A DNA stretch of 64,000 nt from Balneolaceae bacterium UBA7797 (GCA_002480645.1 DLCN01000014.1:100005-164004); one strand, 5' to 3'. Shown: positions 45,672 through 54,393, counted from the stretch's first letter. The notes: a model not told the origin generated them from the sequence alone. Translations and numbers: made by a program.

Positions 45672-46049
45672 TCACCACAAGCGAATCGGAAACCATATCA
45701 TGTAATCCTCTCTTTTTTCAGAGGCACTAATGGTAATAAAAGAGAGCCAACCAAGCAGGATCTTCACAATAAATCTTACAAAAGAAGAAATGAATGGCAC
45801 CCGCCCTTTAAGATCATTATTTCTAATCATCAGAAACCCTATTGTATGCTGACCTAATGTTGCTCCTGAAAAAGTGATCATCAATGGCTCATAGAAAAAT
45901 AATAACAGAAGAAAAAGAAAGGTGCGTAGGATGGTCAGGTCTTCGTTAAACTGAGCCAGAAAATAGCCAAGGACAAACATAGTGACTAATAGCAGTGCCC
46001 AATCTATAATGAAGGCTTTCACTCTTTGAATGAGCAGTGAAAAAAGCAT
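45672..46049 (-). CDS. RDD family membrane protein
   Basis: 125 residues with three to four hydrophobic segments. The family hallmarks are near the start (IQRVKAFIIDWALLLV, with R and D in the first helix) and in the middle (SGATLGQHTIGFLMIRN, the GxTxGxxxxG segment). RDD proteins are small inner-membrane proteins; some act in Na+/H+ or osmotic stress, most are uncharacterised. It is 47 bases downstream of the bactofilin-like gene and may be co-transcribed with it. Confidence 0.85.
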   Translation of the reverse strand: MLFSLLIQRVKAFIIDWALLLVTMFVLGYFLAQFNEDLTILRTFLFLLLLFFYEPLMITFSGATLGQHTIGFLMIRNNDLKGRVPFISSFVRFIVKILLGWLSFITISASEKREDYMIWFPIRLW

Positions 46050-46096
46050 GGAATCCGTATTGTTGAAGATTTACTACAATGCAGATAAACAAAAAT

Positions 46097-47053
46097 TTAG
46101 GCCACCTTCAAATATTCAGATAACTTTTCCGGTTGGTTGATGATACGGGGTTCCTTTCGGAATTTTCCTTCCAATGATTCCGAAACAGCTTCTATCGTAT
46201 AATTAAACGTTTCTTCTTCATCTTGTTTGATGAAAAGTATACTGCCTAATTTGATAGAAATTTCCGGAATGTCTTCAATTACCTGCAGAAGATGCTGAAT
46301 AGCGCGAGTGATCAACGGGGAACAATTTGACAAAGATTCGCCGCTGAGCGACTGATTCAGACAATTTGATAAGCTATTGAAATGATATGTGATGGAATTC
46401 GGATCTTCATTATCAGTTCTGAAGATTTGTTTATGGAAATATGGTAGTAATTCAGGCTTATCGTGAACTTCTAACCTAAAGCCGATCAGTTCCATGATCT
46501 CCGAACAGGCATTTTGAATGGCTTCGGTCTGTTGAACCGGTAAACGTTTTCCGGGTATTCCAACTATTACATCCTGTATGTTTTTATTACTGATGTATGC
46601 TTCAGAAACGGCTTCCTTATTTTCCCGAGGTGCAACCTCTTTATCCGGACTTTCCTGCTTTGCAGTAGAGGAAAGGTTTGTATTTAATAATTGTGAAAAT
46701 TCACTGAAATCACCGGTCTGAATGGTTCCATTCAGAGTTGCTCCGGGTAGGACTTCAAAACTCTTGCAGTAAATGGTGCCTTCGATCACACCGGTCTCAC
46801 AAATGGTGAGTTTATCATGGACCAGAACGTCGCCTTGTACCGTGCCGTAAATATCTGCGAATTGAGAAACCAGATTTCCCTGTACCAGTCCACCTTTTTC
46901 GAGTTTTACCTTATTCTTGCAGATCAGACTTCCATCCAGTGTACCTGCAAAGATTATGGTCTCTTTAGATTCAAAATCACCAGTTATACTGGTCGCACTG
47001 TTTATGATCGTAATATTTTCAGGGGTATGAATAGATCTTGATTTTTTACGCAC
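46097..47053 (-). CDS. Bactofilin-like protein with an additional C-terminal domain
   Basis: 318 residues, starting at GTG. Residues ~12-115 form a bactofilin domain: short right-handed beta-helix rungs with glycine turns (TSITGDFESKETIIFAGTLDG, KLEKGGLVQGNL, IYGTVQGDVLV, TICETGVIEGTI, VLPGATLNGTI). Residues ~116-165 are a polar linker. Residues ~165-318 make a separate helical/mixed domain (IPGKRLPVQQTEAIQNACSE, later IKLGSILFIKQDEEETFNY) that I do not recognise. Ordinary bactofilins are 120-200 residues, so this is a fusion. Bactofilins polymerise at membranes and shape cells or position complexes; the extra domain may dock a client. RDD gene downstream. Confidence 0.8.
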   Translation of the reverse strand: MRKKSRSIHTPENITIINSATSITGDFESKETIIFAGTLDGSLICKNKVKLEKGGLVQGNLVSQFADIYGTVQGDVLVHDKLTICETGVIEGTIYCKSFEVLPGATLNGTIQTGDFSEFSQLLNTNLSSTAKQESPDKEVAPRENKEAVSEAYISNKNIQDVIVGIPGKRLPVQQTEAIQNACSEIMELIGFRLEVHDKPELLPYFHKQIFRTDNEDPNSITYHFNSLSNCLNQSLSGESLSNCSPLITRAIQHLLQVIEDIPEISIKLGSILFIKQDEEETFNYTIEAVSESLEGKFRKEPRIINQPEKLSEYLKVA

Positions 47054-47439
47054 GTAAATGTCCTTTTTTATAAAATGATACCTGATTGATACTTCTACGA
47101 AAAGATCTGCCTCATGGATCTTATTTTGATCCAGACATCAGAATTGTTCTCAATATTTTACTGAGATAATGATGCTTATCTAATCAATATCATGAGTAAG
47201 AAAAGTAGGAGGAGTTACAATAAATCCCCATGAATTTTAGTGTAACTTTTATGGTCTCCTCACTAAGTAAGGAGAGGGTTTTACAATCCCATCTGAATAA
47301 ATGCTTTGTTTGGTTGAATAACCGATAAGATCAGTATTTACAGGATAACCCGGTTCCAATTTCTCAATGAAGCTGAATTGGGCTTGTGCGCGGGTTCTGC
47401 AAAAAGCCCGATCTAATTAAGTATGCCAACCAATCAATA
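47054..47439. other. Intergenic region without a recognised gene
   Basis: 386 bases between the bactofilin-like gene start and the end of the SMP-30 gene (both minus). I see no supported coding frame or RNA gene. Two short dyads occur: TCTCCT/AGGAGA (47255-47275) and GGGCTT/AAGCCC near 47375-47405. Neither has a good T-run on either strand. Confidence 0.55.
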
Positions 47440-48345
47440 TCAAAGAGAAGCTCCTTTAACATTCATTGGAAGTGTGTAAACAGCTTCAAGCGCTGTGATG
47501 AACAACGTAGAGTTATCTGGACCACCAAAAGTTACGTTGGACGTCCATCCCTTGGGAACATCAATATGCTGAAGGAATTCCCCATCTGCACTATAGATCG
47601 TTACTCCGTCTCCGGTAATATAAATGTTACCAAGTTCGTCCAGGGTCATCCCATCTGAACCTTCTTCCAATACAAGTGACCGGTTTTTCAGGGTGCCATC
47701 CGGATTGATGGTGTAAGAATACGTTTTACTGTCTCCGATATCGGCTATGTATAAGGTTTTCCCATCCGGAGTACCAATAATGCCATTGGGCTTTACCAGT
47801 TGATCGGCTACAACGGATAACTCTGTACGATCAGGGGAGAGGTAATACACCCTCTGTTCTTTAATATCAGGTTCGGTTCGTGTCCACCATTCACGATGGT
47901 AATAAGGATCGGTGAAGTAGATGCCACCATTCGGGGCGACCCAAATATCATTCGGACCATTAAGCTTTTTGCCTTCAAACTCATCAAGTAATACAGTAAC
48001 CTCCCCATTGGGAGTGATACTCCAGAGTTCATTTTTCTCATCAGCTGCCGCAATCAGATTCCCCTCATTATCAAAATAGAGCCCGTTAGCCCGACCGGCA
48101 TTTTCCATGAACAGATCGATGGTGTTAGTGTTTGCATCCCATTTATAAATACGATTATTGGGCTGATCGGTGAAGTAAACATTGCCATTATCATCAGCGA
48201 TGGGACCTTCAGTAAAGACAAATGAATCGTCAACCTCGATGAGTTCAGCTCCATCAGCTATGACAGGGCTGTCCTGGGCAAAAACAAATAAGGGGAAAAG
48301 TATTAAGAGAGTGAACAGGGAAAAAAGTTTGATACGTTTCATCAT
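47440..48345 (-). CDS. SMP-30/gluconolactonase-like secreted protein
   Basis: 301 residues from the ATG at 48345 (a second ATG follows directly); the longer frame upstream would place the signal peptide internally. Signal peptide MKRIKLFSLFTLLILFPLFVFAQ. The mature part is a six-bladed propeller with SMP-30 motifs: FTEGPIADDNGNVYFTDQPNN, NGLYFDNEGNLIAA, LNGPNDIWVAPNGGIYFTDPYY and KPNGIIGTPDGKTLYIADIGD. The metal-binding residues E (FTEGP), N (GPND) and D (YIADIGD) are present. The family hydrolyses sugar lactones such as gluconolactone. Export points to periplasmic sugar-lactone use; substrate is unknown. Confidence 0.9.
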   Translation of the reverse strand: MMKRIKLFSLFTLLILFPLFVFAQDSPVIADGAELIEVDDSFVFTEGPIADDNGNVYFTDQPNNRIYKWDANTNTIDLFMENAGRANGLYFDNEGNLIAAADEKNELWSITPNGEVTVLLDEFEGKKLNGPNDIWVAPNGGIYFTDPYYHREWWTRTEPDIKEQRVYYLSPDRTELSVVADQLVKPNGIIGTPDGKTLYIADIGDSKTYSYTINPDGTLKNRSLVLEEGSDGMTLDELGNIYITGDGVTIYSADGEFLQHIDVPKGWTSNVTFGGPDNSTLFITALEAVYTLPMNVKGASL

Positions 48346-48421
48346 GTATATTTTTTCAGATTTGGTAAAAAGATAATCGAAATCTCCGGACCACCAAACT
48401 CTGAAAATCACACAGTATCAC

Positions 48422-48961
48422 TCATCCAATCCGCTTTTTGTACTCTTCCTCCAAAGGCATATGAACATTCCAGAAACTTCCCGGGTTCTTGCCGGAAATG
48501 ATATTTCTCAGGATGTTGAGATGCGTATGCCATCCTGCACTGACTCCGATCCTGAACTCATCTGAATCCGGTATTCTGGTATGAGTAAGTACCAGTCGGG
48601 TGTAATCATCTCCAACCTTAGAAAGCTCAAAGGTGACTTCCGAAACTCCGTCATCACCTTCATCCCAGGTATAGCTCAACAAAGAGTATGGCTTCCATGC
48701 GGTGACCTTTCCAAAAGAAGTGCTGGTTTCACCGATATCTTTATATTTCTCAGGCAGGGGTTCCGGTTTATCGCTGATATTCCGATGATCAAAATGATGA
48801 GTCACTTTACCACCTACTTTTGGTTCTACATCTCCGTCTGCCAGCCATTTAGCTTTTTTATCCGATTGAGTTAGAAACTCCCATACGGTTTCCGGAGAGG
48901 CAGGGAGGAGGCGCACCAGTTTCAGTGTCTTTTTATCGGTGAAAGTTCCGTAATCGTTCAT
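48422..48961 (-). CDS. AHSA1/SRPBCC family protein (second in ArsR operon)
   Basis: 179 residues. The START-like SRPBCC fold is indicated by LVRLLPASPETVWEFLTQSDKKAKWLADG at the start, VTAWKPYSLLSYTWDEGDDG, and VSEVTFELSKVGDDYTRLVLTHTRI with a final amphipathic helix (SAGWHTHLNIL). This is the activator-of-Hsp90 homologue-1 (AHSA1) type. Such proteins bind small hydrophobic ligands; ligand and role are unknown. It lies 7 bases after the first AHSA1-like gene, in the unit ArsR-AHSA1-AHSA1. Upstream ArsR regulators in such units usually control the pair. Confidence 0.88.
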   Translation of the reverse strand: MNDYGTFTDKKTLKLVRLLPASPETVWEFLTQSDKKAKWLADGDVEPKVGGKVTHHFDHRNISDKPEPLPEKYKDIGETSTSFGKVTAWKPYSLLSYTWDEGDDGVSEVTFELSKVGDDYTRLVLTHTRIPDSDEFRIGVSAGWHTHLNILRNIISGKNPGSFWNVHMPLEEEYKKRIG

Positions 48962-48968
48962 ATCAATT

Positions 48969-49436
48969 CTATTGAAGTGTTAAAAGGTATTCCGTAAGTC
49001 GGTCAAAAGTTTGTTTCTGGCCTTCCAGGGCTCCGTACTCATTGATAACATGATCCAGATACTCTTTGTCTCTGAATCTCATATGCATAACAAGTTTTGT
49101 CTTTCCATTCACCTCTGAAAAGCTAACCACAACATGAAAAGCATCATCTTTAGTGCTTTCGTCTTCCATCTGAAGATATTCTATCAGTTCCGGCCTGTCG
49201 ATCTTGATAAACCTGATCAGATTTGCATAGTCTGTTCCGTCAGGATCATGCATGGTAAATTCCCACTCACCGCCGGGTTGAGCGCTCCATCTTTTAGTGG
49301 TGATGGTAAACCCTTCAGGACCAAACCAGTTAGTTAGGTGCTCAGGATCCATCCAGGCATCAAACACGAGTTCACGTGGAGCTTCAAATACCCGGGTGGT
49401 GATCAATTCCTTTTCTTTGCGTACTGTTTCGCTCAT
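48969..49436 (-). CDS. AHSA1/SRPBCC family protein (first in ArsR operon)
   Basis: 155 residues. Signature sequences are TTRVFEAPRELVFDAWMDPEHLTNWFGPEGF at the start, and GGEWEFTMHDPDGTDYAN, the AHSA1-type SRPBCC domain. The C-terminal helix is EYGALEGQKQTFDRLTEYLL. It overlaps the ArsR stop by four bases and lies 7 bases before the second SRPBCC gene. Ligand unknown. The W-F-G-P pattern is typical for proteins next to ArsR-type regulators in soil and marine bacteria. Confidence 0.9.
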   Translation of the reverse strand: MSETVRKEKELITTRVFEAPRELVFDAWMDPEHLTNWFGPEGFTITTKRWSAQPGGEWEFTMHDPDGTDYANLIRFIKIDRPELIEYLQMEDESTKDDAFHVVVSFSEVNGKTKLVMHMRFRDKEYLDHVINEYGALEGQKQTFDRLTEYLLTLQ

Positions 49437-49759
49437 TTATCTTCCTTGTTTTGGAGTTTGTTAAGGTAGTCTTCAAGAGCATCCAGCCGCTGATTCCAGA
49501 GTCTCCGGTTCTTCTCTACCCAGTCGGAGACAGGTTCAAGTGACTCGGGTTTTAACTCACAAATGCGTTGTCTGCCTTCTTGCTGAATATCGATCAGGTT
49601 ACACTCTTCAAGAATCTTGATGTGCTTTGAGATAGCAGGGCGACTGATATCGAATCGTTCGGCAATGGAATTCAGGTTCATTGGCTCACCTTTAGCAAGT
49701 AAGCTTATTATTTCTCTTCGGGTGGGATCTGCGATCCCCTGAAATACATCTCGTTTCAT
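49433..49759 (-). CDS. ArsR-family winged-helix transcriptional regulator
   Basis: 108 residues from the ATG at 49759; a TTG three codons upstream is less likely. The winged-helix domain has FQGIADPTRREIISLLAKGEPM, NSIAERFDISRPAISKHIKILEE (recognition helix) and a wing IQQEGRQRICELKPESL. Metal-binding CxC is absent, so it probably responds to something other than metal, in line with the AHSA1-linked ArsR group. The C-terminal part (VEKNRRLWNQRLDALEDYL) is the expected dimer helix. It leads the operon, and two copies of its likely operator lie just upstream of the start. Confidence 0.92.
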   Translation of the reverse strand: MKRDVFQGIADPTRREIISLLAKGEPMNLNSIAERFDISRPAISKHIKILEECNLIDIQQEGRQRICELKPESLEPVSDWVEKNRRLWNQRLDALEDYLNKLQNKEDK

Positions 49760-49772
49760 ACATTTCAATTAT

Positions 49773-49814
49773 GTAACTGTTTGGTTACGAATATATATGT
49801 AACCGATTAGTTAC
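49773..49814. promoter_or_regulatory. Twin dyad operator for ArsR-AHSA1 operon
   Basis: GTAACTGTTTGGTTAC (49773-49788) and GTAACCGATTAGTTAC (49799-49814): two copies of GTAAC-N6-GTTAC, 26 bases apart start to start. They lie 14-55 bases before the regulator's ATG, as expected for autoregulation. Confidence 0.75.
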
Positions 49815-49842
49815 GCAAATAAAATGTACAGAATTGCTGAGT

Positions 49843-50190
49843 CTATTTTCGAATAGTGTCTTTAAGTGATTGTATTGTATTGGCTGAATACCAATCTCCA
49901 TTAACAACCATATACTGTATCGAAGTGGTGTTTTCTATATTTTGAAGAGGATTTTGGGATAAGATGAGGAGGTCGGCGTATTTGTTTTTAGAAATAGATC
50001 CATACGCGTCTTCCAATCCAAAGAAACGGGGTCCATTAATCACAGATGTCGCTAATGCTTCGGGCGGAGTCAGACCAGATTCCACCATTAAAGCCAGTTC
50101 CCTGTGGATAGATTCTCCGGGATAGACAAAGGAGTTAAATGGACCACAGTCTGAACCTGCAAGCAGATGGATACCAGCAGTATTATGATG
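49843..50190 (-). pseudogene. C-terminal fragment of an amidohydrolase
   Basis: On the minus strand one frame from about 50190 to 49843 reads the end of an amidohydrolase: TAGIHLLAGSDCGPFNSF, then VYPGESIHRELALMVESGLT, PPEALATSVINGPRFFGL and KYADLLILSQNPLQNI. LAGSD is the conserved metal-aspartate strand of the family, so about the last 115 residues remain. The N-terminal two thirds, with the other metal ligands, are missing. The frame runs without a start into another gene's 5' end (next entry). An 81-codon start at 50088 would be inside the domain and is not a real gene. Confidence 0.8.
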
Positions 50191-50333
50191 GTATCAAACC
50201 AATCGGGAATGGAAAGAGGCTCTTCAATTACTACAGCGACCTGAATAATGAGCCAACCTGCAATTGCATACGCCGTAGCTACCCTGAAAACGTTTCTTCG
50301 TTTTAATTCCTCAAATAATCTATTAAAATGCAT
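50166..50333 (-). pseudogene. N-terminal fragment of a TolB/adenylate-cyclase-associated membrane protein
   Basis: From the ATG at 50333 the sequence reads FEELKRRNVFRVATAYAIAG, WLIIQVAVVIEEPLSIPDWF, DTIIILLVSI. This is the start of the common family that opens with E-L-K-R-R-N-V-F-R-V-A and a membrane helix, usually followed by TolB-like propeller or TPR domains (hundreds of residues). After about residue 56 the similarity stops and the DNA continues as the amidohydrolase fragment in another frame. A deletion has probably joined the two genes; the 81-codon chimeric frame (50088-50333) is unlikely to be functional. Confidence 0.75.
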
Positions 50334-50572
50334 ATATATGACTCAATTTTGAAACCCCCTCTAATAACGTGAAAAAAAATGGACTTTCAACATTAAGACG
50401 TGAATAATATATGGGTTAATCTTTTTAGGCTATTGATTTAAAAACTGAAATATATCTGGTGCTCATTCCTATTAATGAGTAGAAGAAATTAGGTGGTTGC
50501 GGTTGAGGTCTGTTCACACATTTAGTTAAACTTCAAATAGCATTTAACAGAGGTTATTAAGATTTTTGGCGC

Positions 50573-51631
50573 GTGGCAGCCCGCAAATCAAATAGCACAG
50601 ATCTCTACAGACAGGTTACCCGCGAAATTGGTACTCCAGAAATGAAACCGGTGTACTATTTATGCGGAGAGGAAGAATTCTATCTCGACCAGTTGCTGGA
50701 AAAGTTCTCCTCAGTGTTACAGCCTCATGAAAAAGACTTCAATTTTGATCTTCTTTACGGGCAGGATATAACTCCTGCTAAAGCCTTAGCCATCGCACGT
50801 AGTTTTCCAATGATGGCCGAACGTCGGGTGCTGATCATCCGCAACTTTCTACAGACGGCAAAAGGAGCTGCTGGAGAAGGGGACATGAATGATTTTCTTG
50901 CCTATTTCGAAAAACCGAATCCAAGTTGCCTGCTGGTTCTTTTCGATCCGTCTAAACCTGCCGGGAATACCAAACTTGGTAAAGCGATCAAAAAAAGTAG
51001 CTCGGTCGGGTTTTATGAATTTGAAAGTCTGCCGGATTACCTTATACCTGATTGGGTAATACAATGGGGAACTGCTCATCATAAAAAGAATATTGAGGCA
51101 CCGGCGGCTCAATTACTGGCTCAGTTTGTAGGTAATAATCTACAGCTATTGTCCACCGAAATAGACAAAGTGTGTACTTTTGTAGACACTTCTGAGACCG
51201 TCACAGAAGCCGATGTAAAAAAAATAATCGGTTCATATCGCGAATATACGGCCATAGAGCTCAAAGAAGCGATAATTTCACGAAATCTGGAAAAATCGCT
51301 TTATATCTCGGAACAGATGTTGCAACACAGTAAATCAGACACGGGAGAATTAATTCGACTCGTGGGGTTCTTTTACAGTGTGTTTGTAAATATCTGGCAA
51401 ATACTGAGATTGATCGAACAACGTCGATCAAAATCAGAGATCCGGCAGCAACTGGGAATTAACAGTTCCTGGTATTTTGATAAGCTCTGGAGCGATGCCG
51501 CGAAATTTCGTTATGCTGATATGCCGCGGGTATTTGAAGCTTTGCTTGATGCCGACAGATCCATTAAAGGATTTTCCACACTAGACTCCACTTCGATTTT
51601 ATTTCTCCTTGTTAAACGACTTATCGGGTAG
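50573..51631 (+). CDS. holA: DNA polymerase III delta subunit
   Basis: 352 residues starting at GTG; no in-frame ATG lies nearby upstream. Family motifs are PVYYLCGEEEFYLDQLLE (about residues 23-40), MMAERRVLIIRNF and LLVLFDPSKPAG, then the C-terminal helical domain ending KGFSTLDSTSILFLLVKRL. Delta opens the beta clamp in the clamp loader. The gene is followed 51 bases later by the ECF sigma factor, which is usually unrelated. Confidence 0.92.
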   Translation: MAARKSNSTDLYRQVTREIGTPEMKPVYYLCGEEEFYLDQLLEKFSSVLQPHEKDFNFDLLYGQDITPAKALAIARSFPMMAERRVLIIRNFLQTAKGAAGEGDMNDFLAYFEKPNPSCLLVLFDPSKPAGNTKLGKAIKKSSSVGFYEFESLPDYLIPDWVIQWGTAHHKKNIEAPAAQLLAQFVGNNLQLLSTEIDKVCTFVDTSETVTEADVKKIIGSYREYTAIELKEAIISRNLEKSLYISEQMLQHSKSDTGELIRLVGFFYSVFVNIWQILRLIEQRRSKSEIRQQLGINSSWYFDKLWSDAAKFRYADMPRVFEALLDADRSIKGFSTLDSTSILFLLVKRLIG

Positions 51632-51682
51632 TACCGGGTCGGGTTTTAACAATAACGAGTAATAAACTTAGTGGAGATACAA

Positions 51683-52294
51683 ATGGACGCTTTTAAAAGT
51701 GCAGCAGTAGCAAATTATTCTGATGAAGATCTGATGGAATACTTTCAGAATGGGAATGAGATCGCATTTAATGAATTAGTTTACCGATATAACGATCGCC
51801 TGCATAATTTCCTCTATCGATATACTCAAAACCATCAGGATTGTGAAGACCTGGTACAGGAGACCTTTCTTAGAGTGCACAAAAGTAAGCAATCGTACGA
51901 ACGTATTGCCAAATTCAGCACCTGGATGTATACCATTGCATTGAACCTTGCTAAAAGCATGTATAAGAAAAAGCAAAGAATGCATAAGGTTTCTATCCAT
52001 AAAGACGATAGTGATCCGGATGACTTCGAAATGAAACTGGAAGATCACAACATCTTACCGGATCAGGAATTACACCAGAAATTAAGTTTAGAACAGCTCG
52101 AAAAAGCATTAATGGCTCTGCCGGCCGATTTCAGAGAAGTGGTTATACTGCGCGATCTGCAACAAATGACCTATGAGGAGATTTCCGAAAAAACAGGAAT
52201 CGCAATGGGTACGGTAAAATCAAGAATTAACCGTGGCAGAGCTCAGATCAAGCATTTGATAGAAAATTATGTTGAGCTCGGAACTTCTTTCTGA
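51683..52294 (+). CDS. ECF-type RNA polymerase sigma factor
   Basis: 203 residues from the ATG at 51683, chosen because GGAG lies six bases before it; a GTG at 51671 is in frame. Region 2 is FNELVYRYNDRLHNFLYRYTQNHQDCEDLVQETFLRVHK with the core-binding DxVQETF motif, and region 4 is LPADFREVVILRDLQQMTYEEISEKTGIAMGTVKSRINRGR. A 45-residue linker with DDSDPDDFEMK separates them. It should direct RNA polymerase to a small regulon, probably for envelope stress. A tiny anti-sigma-like gene follows 42 bases later. Confidence 0.94.
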   Translation: MDAFKSAAVANYSDEDLMEYFQNGNEIAFNELVYRYNDRLHNFLYRYTQNHQDCEDLVQETFLRVHKSKQSYERIAKFSTWMYTIALNLAKSMYKKKQRMHKVSIHKDDSDPDDFEMKLEDHNILPDQELHQKLSLEQLEKALMALPADFREVVILRDLQQMTYEEISEKTGIAMGTVKSRINRGRAQIKHLIENYVELGTSF

Positions 52295-52336
52295 CAGGCA
52301 ACTATAAGGTTATGAAGATCAATCAGCATAACCTTT

Positions 52337-52543
52337 ATGAAACATCGTTACGAAAAAGAATATCATCCGATAGTTGAAGAATTTATCGCAGATTATGTAG
52401 ACAATAATCTCGATAAGGTGGAGAGAGAGACTTTTGAGGAGGTGCTGGTTCACGATGATGATATCCGTGAACTTGCATTCTCAGCAAAGGAAGGGAAAGA
52501 GTATTTAGAATTATTGAGAGCAATGAAGGAACTCGAGCAATAA
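52337..52543 (+). CDS. Small anti-sigma-like cytosolic protein
   Basis: 68 residues. VEEFIADYVDNNLDKVERETFEEVLVHDDDIRELA resembles the cytosolic domain of anti-sigma factors, in which a helix of the form I-A-D-Y-L-D-G-E-L...E...F..H is common. The zinc-finger histidine/cysteine ligands of ZAS domains are absent, and there is no membrane helix. Its position directly after the ECF sigma gene on the same strand suggests it binds that factor. A full-length membrane partner may be elsewhere, or the protein may act alone as a soluble anti-sigma. Confidence 0.7.
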   Translation: MKHRYEKEYHPIVEEFIADYVDNNLDKVERETFEEVLVHDDDIRELAFSAKEGKEYLELLRAMKELEQ

Positions 52544-52572
52544 TGCCCGGTTCCTTTCATTGATCTGATCAT

Positions 52573-54393
52573 TTAATTCATTGCAAAAGCCGGCGTCAGC
52601 TCTACAGATGCCAGCTCTTTTTTTAATGCTTCAAGCTCATCAAGCAGATTTTCACTGAATTCATCAAAATGTGATTTCATGGTCTCGAAGAGATCTTCAT
52701 AATAGGCAATACCATCCATGAGATTCTTCTTGAACTTTTTGATGTAGATCTCCTGCTTCTTATTGCTTTCATTCTGGTACTCATCTACTTTCTCTTTAAG
52801 ATAATCCACATATAAATTTAGTTCTTTCAGGAACATATGTGGTCTTTTTTTAGAAGTGATCATATTGATCCTTCCGTAGATATGATCTACCATTTCTTTC
52901 AAAGTGGTTACTTTAGAGAAGTAAGCCGTGTTAGGACCCGGGCAAATTGCTACGCCTTGAGTTCCTTTCAACAGGTCTTGTCCTTTTTGAAGTAAGGCGC
53001 CGTTACCAAGCCCGACACAAAGACACATTTTTGAGATCACTTTGTCGAAAGCTGCCTTAAACTCGATCTCAGGTAAATTCATAGAGATGAGTTCATCAAT
53101 TTTCTTTTTCTGATACTTGATAGAGGCCGTACAGATAGGCTCCTCAGTGAATTCTGTATTGAAACGAAGATGCTTTTTGACACAAGGAGCGCCCGGTTTA
53201 CCGGCTTCTACACGCGCCATCTTTTCAACTTCTCCGGAATTGTCTTTCACCGTATTGAAACGAACTCCCAATGGTGAAACGTGACTCAGATAATAATCAT
53301 CTTCCTGAGCGTTACTCAAAACATTCAAAGAATGATCATCGATAGTCACAGCTTCAGGGACAAGTAAAAATGGTGAACCCCAACCAACTGAATCTACATG
53401 TTCGTAATTGAGAAGGTAGGAATGCTCATTGTTGGTCCCAACACCACCCTGAACGGTCAAATAAATAGGAGGGACATTCTCAGGAATGGTTCTTCCGGCA
53501 GATTCCAGACCATCTGCCAGCAATTCAAACATCGATTCTGATAGCGTGTCACGATTGGAGTTGAATTCCTTCAGAATCGGCCCCATCAGGTATCCATCAG
53601 TAGCAAAAGCATGTCCGCCGCAATTAAGGCCTGATTCAATTCTGAATTCAGATACCCAAATTCCTTTTTTGGCTAAAAACTTACCCTGGATGAGGGAAGA
53701 ACGGTAATCACTAACTTTAAGGATCACCTTCTTTTTGAAATTGCCTTCAGCATCAGGATAGAAATCATCGAACTCAGCGATATAACTATATAATCGGGGA
53801 TTCATGCCGGCAGAGAAAACTACCGAAGAAGATAACTTACTATTAGCGAACCCGCGTAGAGCTGCATGAGCATCATTGAATTCAAATCCGGTTTCAAGTT
53901 CTTCGTTGTTGATCGAGTTAGGTCCATCGATCTTGGTCATGATGTTTACGTCGATACTGCCTGGTACAATACGCTCGCGAAGATCATTCTGCATTTCGGC
54001 TTTTTTATCGCCATCCATCTCAAGCATAGACAGATAATCCTGCTTAAGAAGGGTAGTATCACTTAGCATTTCAAAATACTTGGTGATCTCAGAACCTTCT
54101 TCGAAAGGAGAATTTTTCAAAGCTTCGAATTTGAGATCCACAATATCCTGAACAAGATCAAGATAAGCGGTAATTCGTTTAGCCCGGGCATCAAACTCAT
54201 CTTCCGGAATAACCGTGTAGGGTAATGAGAATTCTTTACTGTAATGCTCTCTCATCTGTTCCGTCAAACGATGATCGATGATAGAGATCACGGATGAAAT
54301 TCCGTAATGAGCTACTTTAATCGGGGTATCAACAGTATATCCGGTACCCATAACCGGAATATGAAATGAATGCGGTCTGTTTTGTGTGATCAT
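52573..54393 (-). CDS. Conserved ~606-residue protein of unknown function, SQR-linked
   Basis: 606 residues from the ATG at 54393; a TTG ten codons upstream is a weaker start. I do not recognise the family. The N-terminus SFHIPVMGTGYTVDTPIKVA, YGISSVISIIDHRL, and later ESGLNCGGHAFATDG, IYLTVQGGVGTNNE have the rhythm of a TIM-barrel flavoprotein such as nitronate monooxygenase or the FMN domain of glutamate synthase, but this is a guess. Six or more cysteines are spread over the middle and C-terminal half (NCGG, PCVKKH, ICTAS, KMCLCVG, ICPG). The last ~130 residues are a long charged helical segment. No signal peptide. It follows the 55-residue gene by about 106 bases and belongs to the minus-strand unit led by the SQR-like gene. 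Confidence 0.75.
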   Translation of the reverse strand: MITQNRPHSFHIPVMGTGYTVDTPIKVAHYGISSVISIIDHRLTEQMREHYSKEFSLPYTVIPEDEFDARAKRITAYLDLVQDIVDLKFEALKNSPFEEGSEITKYFEMLSDTTLLKQDYLSMLEMDGDKKAEMQNDLRERIVPGSIDVNIMTKIDGPNSINNEELETGFEFNDAHAALRGFANSKLSSSVVFSAGMNPRLYSYIAEFDDFYPDAEGNFKKKVILKVSDYRSSLIQGKFLAKKGIWVSEFRIESGLNCGGHAFATDGYLMGPILKEFNSNRDTLSESMFELLADGLESAGRTIPENVPPIYLTVQGGVGTNNEHSYLLNYEHVDSVGWGSPFLLVPEAVTIDDHSLNVLSNAQEDDYYLSHVSPLGVRFNTVKDNSGEVEKMARVEAGKPGAPCVKKHLRFNTEFTEEPICTASIKYQKKKIDELISMNLPEIEFKAAFDKVISKMCLCVGLGNGALLQKGQDLLKGTQGVAICPGPNTAYFSKVTTLKEMVDHIYGRINMITSKKRPHMFLKELNLYVDYLKEKVDEYQNESNKKQEIYIKKFKKNLMDGIAYYEDLFETMKSHFDEFSENLLDELEALKKELASVELTPAFAMN

